Shown in pieces: positions 58,278 through 61,011 of a stretch of 61,011 bases of DNA. The position numbers were made by a program, and so were the translations under genes. Positions within the stretch are counted from its first letter, which is position 1; every line of letters starts with the position of its first letter. The notes under the pieces are model-generated. The model did not search any database and was not told where the DNA came from. It saw only the letters and a list, made by a program, of their open reading frames with translations. Origin of the DNA: Actinomycetota bacterium (lineage in GTDB: Bacteria > Actinomycetota > Acidimicrobiia > Acidimicrobiales > VFJN01); assembly GCA_009886035.1 (NCBI GenBank), contig VFJN01000084.1, positions 1 to 61,011 of the forward strand. The letters are read 5' to 3'.

Positions 58278-58955
58278 TTAGGCCACCGGGGTGCCGGCGC
58301 TCGCCAGCAGCGACCGGAGGAGTACGGCCCCGTCCTCGGAGCCGAGCAAGCGATGGCAGGCCCGCTCCGGATGGGGCATGAGGCCCACCACATTGCGGCC
58401 CTCGTTGCAGACCCCGGCGATGTTGTCTACCGAACCGTTGGGGTTGTCCACATAGCGAACTACCACGCGATCCTCGGCCCGCAACTGCGCAAGGGTGTTG
58501 GCATCGCAGGTGTAGTTGCCCTCGAAATGGTTGATCGGAATCCGCAGTTCGTCGCCCGGCGTGGCCAGCGAGGTGAGGGCGGTGGTGGTGGTCTCCACGC
58601 GCACGGTAATCGTGGTGCATAAAAACTTGAGGCCGGCGTTCTTCTGCAGTGCACCCGGCAACAATCCGGCCTCCGTGAGCACCTGGAACCCGTTGCAGAT
58701 ACCCACCACGGGACCACCGTCGGCGGCAAAGGTTCGCACCGCATCCATGACCGGCGAGAACCGAGCGATCGCCCCTGGTCGCAAGTAGTCCCCGTGGGCG
58801 AACCCGCCGGGCACAACGAGGGCATCGCAGCCCTCCACCGAGCGATCGCCGTGCCACACCAACTCCGCCGTACCCCCGAGGTGGCCGATGGCTTCGAGGG
58901 CATCCAGTTCGCAGTTGGATCCCGGAAAGAGGATCACCCCCACCCGAGCGACCAT
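58278..58955 (-). CDS. purQ: phosphoribosylformylglycinamidine synthase subunit PurQ
   Basis: The 225-residue class I glutaminase supplies ammonia to PurL. It has VGVILFPGSNCELDAL, the nucleophile Cys in VVGICNGFQVLTEAGLLPGAL and the His-Glu pair in GLMPHPERA. The start overlaps the purS stop (TGATG), so PurS and PurQ are co-translated. Confidence 0.97.
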   Translation of the reverse strand: MVARVGVILFPGSNCELDALEAIGHLGGTAELVWHGDRSVEGCDALVVPGGFAHGDYLRPGAIARFSPVMDAVRTFAADGGPVVGICNGFQVLTEAGLLPGALQKNAGLKFLCTTITVRVETTTTALTSLATPGDELRIPINHFEGNYTCDANTLAQLRAEDRVVVRYVDNPNGSVDNIAGVCNEGRNVVGLMPHPERACHRLLGSEDGAVLLRSLLASAGTPVA

Positions 58956-59215
58956 CAGACGGATTCGGTCACCGCAACGGACACATCCGCCGCTTCGATC
59001 ACCGGGTTGATCAGAAATTGCTGGGTCACCGCGGTGGCCTGGGCGAGCGCAGTGGTTTCGTCGGGGGCCTCGAGTTCGAAGCGAATCGCCTTCCCGACCC
59101 GCACGCCCCGAATCCCCTCGAAGCCCAACGTGGGTAATGACCGTTCTATCGTGGCGCCCTGCGGATCGGCGATCCCAGGACGGAGGCGGGTCTCCACCAA
59201 CACCGAAAAGAGCAT
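58955..59215 (-). CDS. purS: phosphoribosylformylglycinamidine synthase subunit PurS
   Basis: The 86-residue PurS helps PurQ dock on PurL. It shows VETRLRPGIADPQGATIERSLPTLGF, GIRGVRVGKAIRFEL and a C-terminal helix QQFLINPVIEAADVSV, as expected. A TAGGAT hexamer lies 7 nt before the ATG, so purSQ has its own promoter after purC. Confidence 0.96.
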   Translation of the reverse strand: MLFSVLVETRLRPGIADPQGATIERSLPTLGFEGIRGVRVGKAIRFELEAPDETTALAQATAVTQQFLINPVIEAADVSVAVTESV

Positions 59216-59222
59216 GAGGCCG

Positions 59223-59228
59223 ATCCTA
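59223..59228 (-). promoter_or_regulatory. -10 hexamer of purSQ
   Basis: TAGGAT read on the minus strand, 7 nt before the ATG at 59215. Confidence 0.5.
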
Positions 59229-59236
59229 GCGACGGC

Positions 59237-60121
59237 TCAAGAGACGCCCGGCCACATCGCAAAGGATCGTCCGGTGATTCGCTCGTAAGCGTCGATGTAG
59301 CGATGAGAGGTCGCCGTGACCACTTCCGGCGGCAGGGGCGGCGGTGGCGGGTTCTTATCCCAATCCAACGTCTCGAGATAGTCACGCACGGGTTGCTTGT
59401 CGAAACTGGGGGGCGTGGTACCCGGCACCCAGGCATCGACCGGCCAGAAGCGACTTGAGTCCGGCGTCAGGATCTCGTCGCAAACCACCAGCGCGCCGTC
59501 GATCAGCCCGAGTTCGAACTTGGTATCGGCAATGATGATTCCGCGTTCACGGGCCAGTTCCGCCCCTCGACGGTAGAGAGCCAGCGAGATCTCCCGAGCC
59601 TCGGTAGCCACCGACTCCCCCACGAGGTCCACCGCCTGGGCGAAGGAGATGTTCTCGTCGTGAACATCGCTCTTGGTCGACGGGGTAAACATCGGTTCCG
59701 GGAGACGGTCGCTCTCGCGCAGCCCCGGCGGCAGTGCTTGTCCGTGCATCGTGCCGTGCGCCTGGTACTCCTTCCACGCCGAGCCGGAGAGATACCCCCG
59801 CACGATGCACTCGATCGAAAGCATCTCAGCCCGGCGGCAGAGCATGATGCGCCCGGCTAGATCCGGCTCGGCGGCCAACACCTCCGGATCGAGATCGTGC
59901 GCATCGGTAGACACGAGATGGCTGCCGGCAATGTCGCCGAGAACCTCGAACCAGAAGGCGGAGATGGCGGTAAGCACTCGGCCCTTGTGCGTGATCGGCT
60001 CGTCGAGCACCACGTCGAACGCCGAGAGGCGGTCCGAGGTGACCATCAGCAACTCATGGTCACCCACGGCGTAGATGTCGCGAACCTTGCCGGAATACAA
60101 GTGGGGTAGAGGCAACGTCAT
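59237..60121 (-). CDS. purC: SAICAR synthase
   Basis: PurC joins CAIR and aspartate. The 294-residue protein has YSGKVRDIYAVGDHELLMVTSDRLSAFD at the N-terminus, ECIVRGYLSGSAWKEYQ, and IIADTKFELGLIDG with ILTPDSSRFWP, all diagnostic. The ATG at 60121 is preferred to one three codons upstream because TAGGTT lies 7 nt before it. It follows purB on the same strand after an 18-nt gap. Confidence 0.97.
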   Translation of the reverse strand: MTLPLPHLYSGKVRDIYAVGDHELLMVTSDRLSAFDVVLDEPITHKGRVLTAISAFWFEVLGDIAGSHLVSTDAHDLDPEVLAAEPDLAGRIMLCRRAEMLSIECIVRGYLSGSAWKEYQAHGTMHGQALPPGLRESDRLPEPMFTPSTKSDVHDENISFAQAVDLVGESVATEAREISLALYRRGAELARERGIIIADTKFELGLIDGALVVCDEILTPDSSRFWPVDAWVPGTTPPSFDKQPVRDYLETLDWDKNPPPPPLPPEVVTATSHRYIDAYERITGRSFAMWPGVS

Positions 60122-60128
60122 GCCCCTC

Positions 60129-60134
60129 AACCTA
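60129..60134 (-). promoter_or_regulatory. -10 hexamer of purC
   Basis: TAGGTT read on the minus strand, 7 nt before the ATG at 60121, in the short gap after purB. Confidence 0.5.
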
Positions 60135-60139
60135 GAGGA

Positions 60140-61011
60140 CTACAAGATGGTCTCGGGGCGGTACCCGGCGGCGACCGGATGAGCGGCCACCACAACCTCC
60201 ACCTGCGCCATAAAGACCCCCACCTGCGCCAGGGCGGTGCCCACAAAACTCAATGGCTCCCCCACCAGGGCATCGAGGGCGGCACGATCCAACGGGAGGC
60301 GATCCTCGGCGGCAAGGCGGTCGAGCAGGTCATTGCCCGTCGCGCCCTCCTCCCGCATCGAGAGCGCCACGGCCACGGCATGCTCCTTGATGGCCTCATG
60401 GGCCACCTCGCGTCCCACCCCCGCTCGCACGGCCCCCATCAGCACCTTGGTGGTGGTGAGGAACGGCAGATACCGCTCCAGTTCGCGATCGATCACCGAC
60501 CGGTAGGCACCGAAATCCTCCACCACGGCCAGGAACGTCTGGAACAGGCCATCGGCGGCCAGAAACGCATCCGGCAGCGCCACCCGTCGCACCACCGAGC
60601 AAGACACATCCCCCTCGTTCCACTGATCACCCGCCAGTTCACCCACCATCGAGAGGTGGCCTCGCAGCACCACCAATAGTCCATTGATGCGCTCACAGGA
60701 CCGGCTGTTCATTTTGTGGGGCATGGCGGAGGAGCCCACCTGCCCCGGCTGAAACCCCTCGGTAGCCAGTTCGAGCCCGGCCATGAGGCGGATCGTGGTG
60801 GCCAGGCTGGCCGGGCCGGCCGCCGCCTGCACCAGCGCGGCCACTACGTCGAGGTCGAGGGAGCGCGGGTACACTTGGCCCACGTTGGCGAGCATTTCGC
60901 CAAAGCCAAGGTGAGCGGCCACCGATGCCTCCAGGGCATCGACCTTGTCGGCACTACCAAGGAGGTCGGCCATGTCCTGCTGCGTACCTACCGGCCCCTT
61001 GATGCCCCGCA
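60140..61011 (-). CDS. purB: adenylosuccinate lyase, 5' end outside the window
   Basis: PurB cleaves SAICAR and adenylosuccinate. The frame runs off the window edge: reading in from base 61011 gives RGIKGPVGTQQDMADLL, the catalytic RGxKG-TGTQ region. The family signature SSAMPHKMNSRSCE with its flexible catalytic loop follows. About 290 C-terminal residues are present out of roughly 450. The C-terminal GYRPETIL is complete. Confidence 0.95.
   Translation of the reverse strand, partial: RGIKGPVGTQQDMADLLGSADKVDALEASVAAHLGFGEMLANVGQVYPRSLDLDVVAALVQAAAGPASLATTIRLMAGLELATEGFQPGQVGSSAMPHKMNSRSCERINGLLVVLRGHLSMVGELAGDQWNEGDVSCSVVRRVALPDAFLAADGLFQTFLAVVEDFGAYRSVIDRELERYLPFLTTTKVLMGAVRAGVGREVAHEAIKEHAVAVALSMREEGATGNDLLDRLAAEDRLPLDRAALDALVGEPLSFVGTALAQVGVFMAQVEVVVAAHPVAAGYRPETIL

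Overview
The window is high-GC DNA packed almost end to end with genes. Many neighbours overlap by an ATGA or TGATG junction, and few genes have a Shine-Dalgarno sequence. The gene content is that of an actinobacterium: mycothiol synthesis (mshA), a WhiB-family regulator, an RsiG-type anti-sigma factor, ClpS next to DUF2017, PurS/PurQ/PurL instead of a single long PurL, an F420-type LLM oxidoreductase and a caa3-type oxidase with a fused cytochrome c domain. A non-sporulating lineage such as Acidimicrobiia fits best, but this is an inference from gene content.

Layout. 0-7.5 kb: SAM hydroxide adenosyltransferase, proC, a YbjN protein, mshA, an XRE regulator with rsiG, a cupredoxin lipoprotein, a PuuD-like membrane protein, a CdsA-like protein and a MoaD-type protein. 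7.6-20.2 kb: a histidine phosphatase, a YgjP peptidase, tRNA-Lys, then oxidative and lipid metabolism (TauD dioxygenase, LLM oxidoreductase, P450, two SDRs, acyl-ACP desaturase, acyl-ACP thioesterase), with a GAF-GAF-GGDEF protein, dut and orn. 20.2-28.3 kb: a small unknown gene, a strong terminator and a WhiB7-like gene, then TlpA/CcdA, pdxH, serS, an aminotransferase and an ABC exporter.

28.3-38.5 kb is an aa3/caa3 cytochrome oxidase locus (ctaG, COX4, ctaE, ctaD, ctaC, ctaB, ctaA). Inside the same operon is a second subunit I/subunit III pair. In this second subunit I every haem and copper ligand has been replaced. This is the most unusual thing in the window. 38.5-46.2 kb: clpS, DUF2017, three tRNAs, acyltransferases, a CREST/ceramidase-like protein, and a two-component system whose promoter, like that of a nearby secreted repeat protein, carries an 11-bp-phased direct repeat. 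46.3-61 kb: malic enzyme, a leucine-type dehydrogenase, and pyrE, purM, purF, purL, purQ, purS, purC and purB on the minus strand, interrupted by an opposite-strand CDP-sugar cassette and a small basic protein.

A feature of the whole window is a TAnnnT hexamer placed 6-8 nt before the start codon at about 27 gene starts. This is the signature expected of leaderless transcripts, and it was used to choose several starts. No CRISPR arrays, insertion sequences or phage genes were seen. No stretch longer than 300 bases lacks a gene; the largest gaps are 13174-13440 (which holds a GCCGCC/GGCGGC inverted repeat without a T-run) and 21094-21311 (nothing recognised apart from the promoter at its end).
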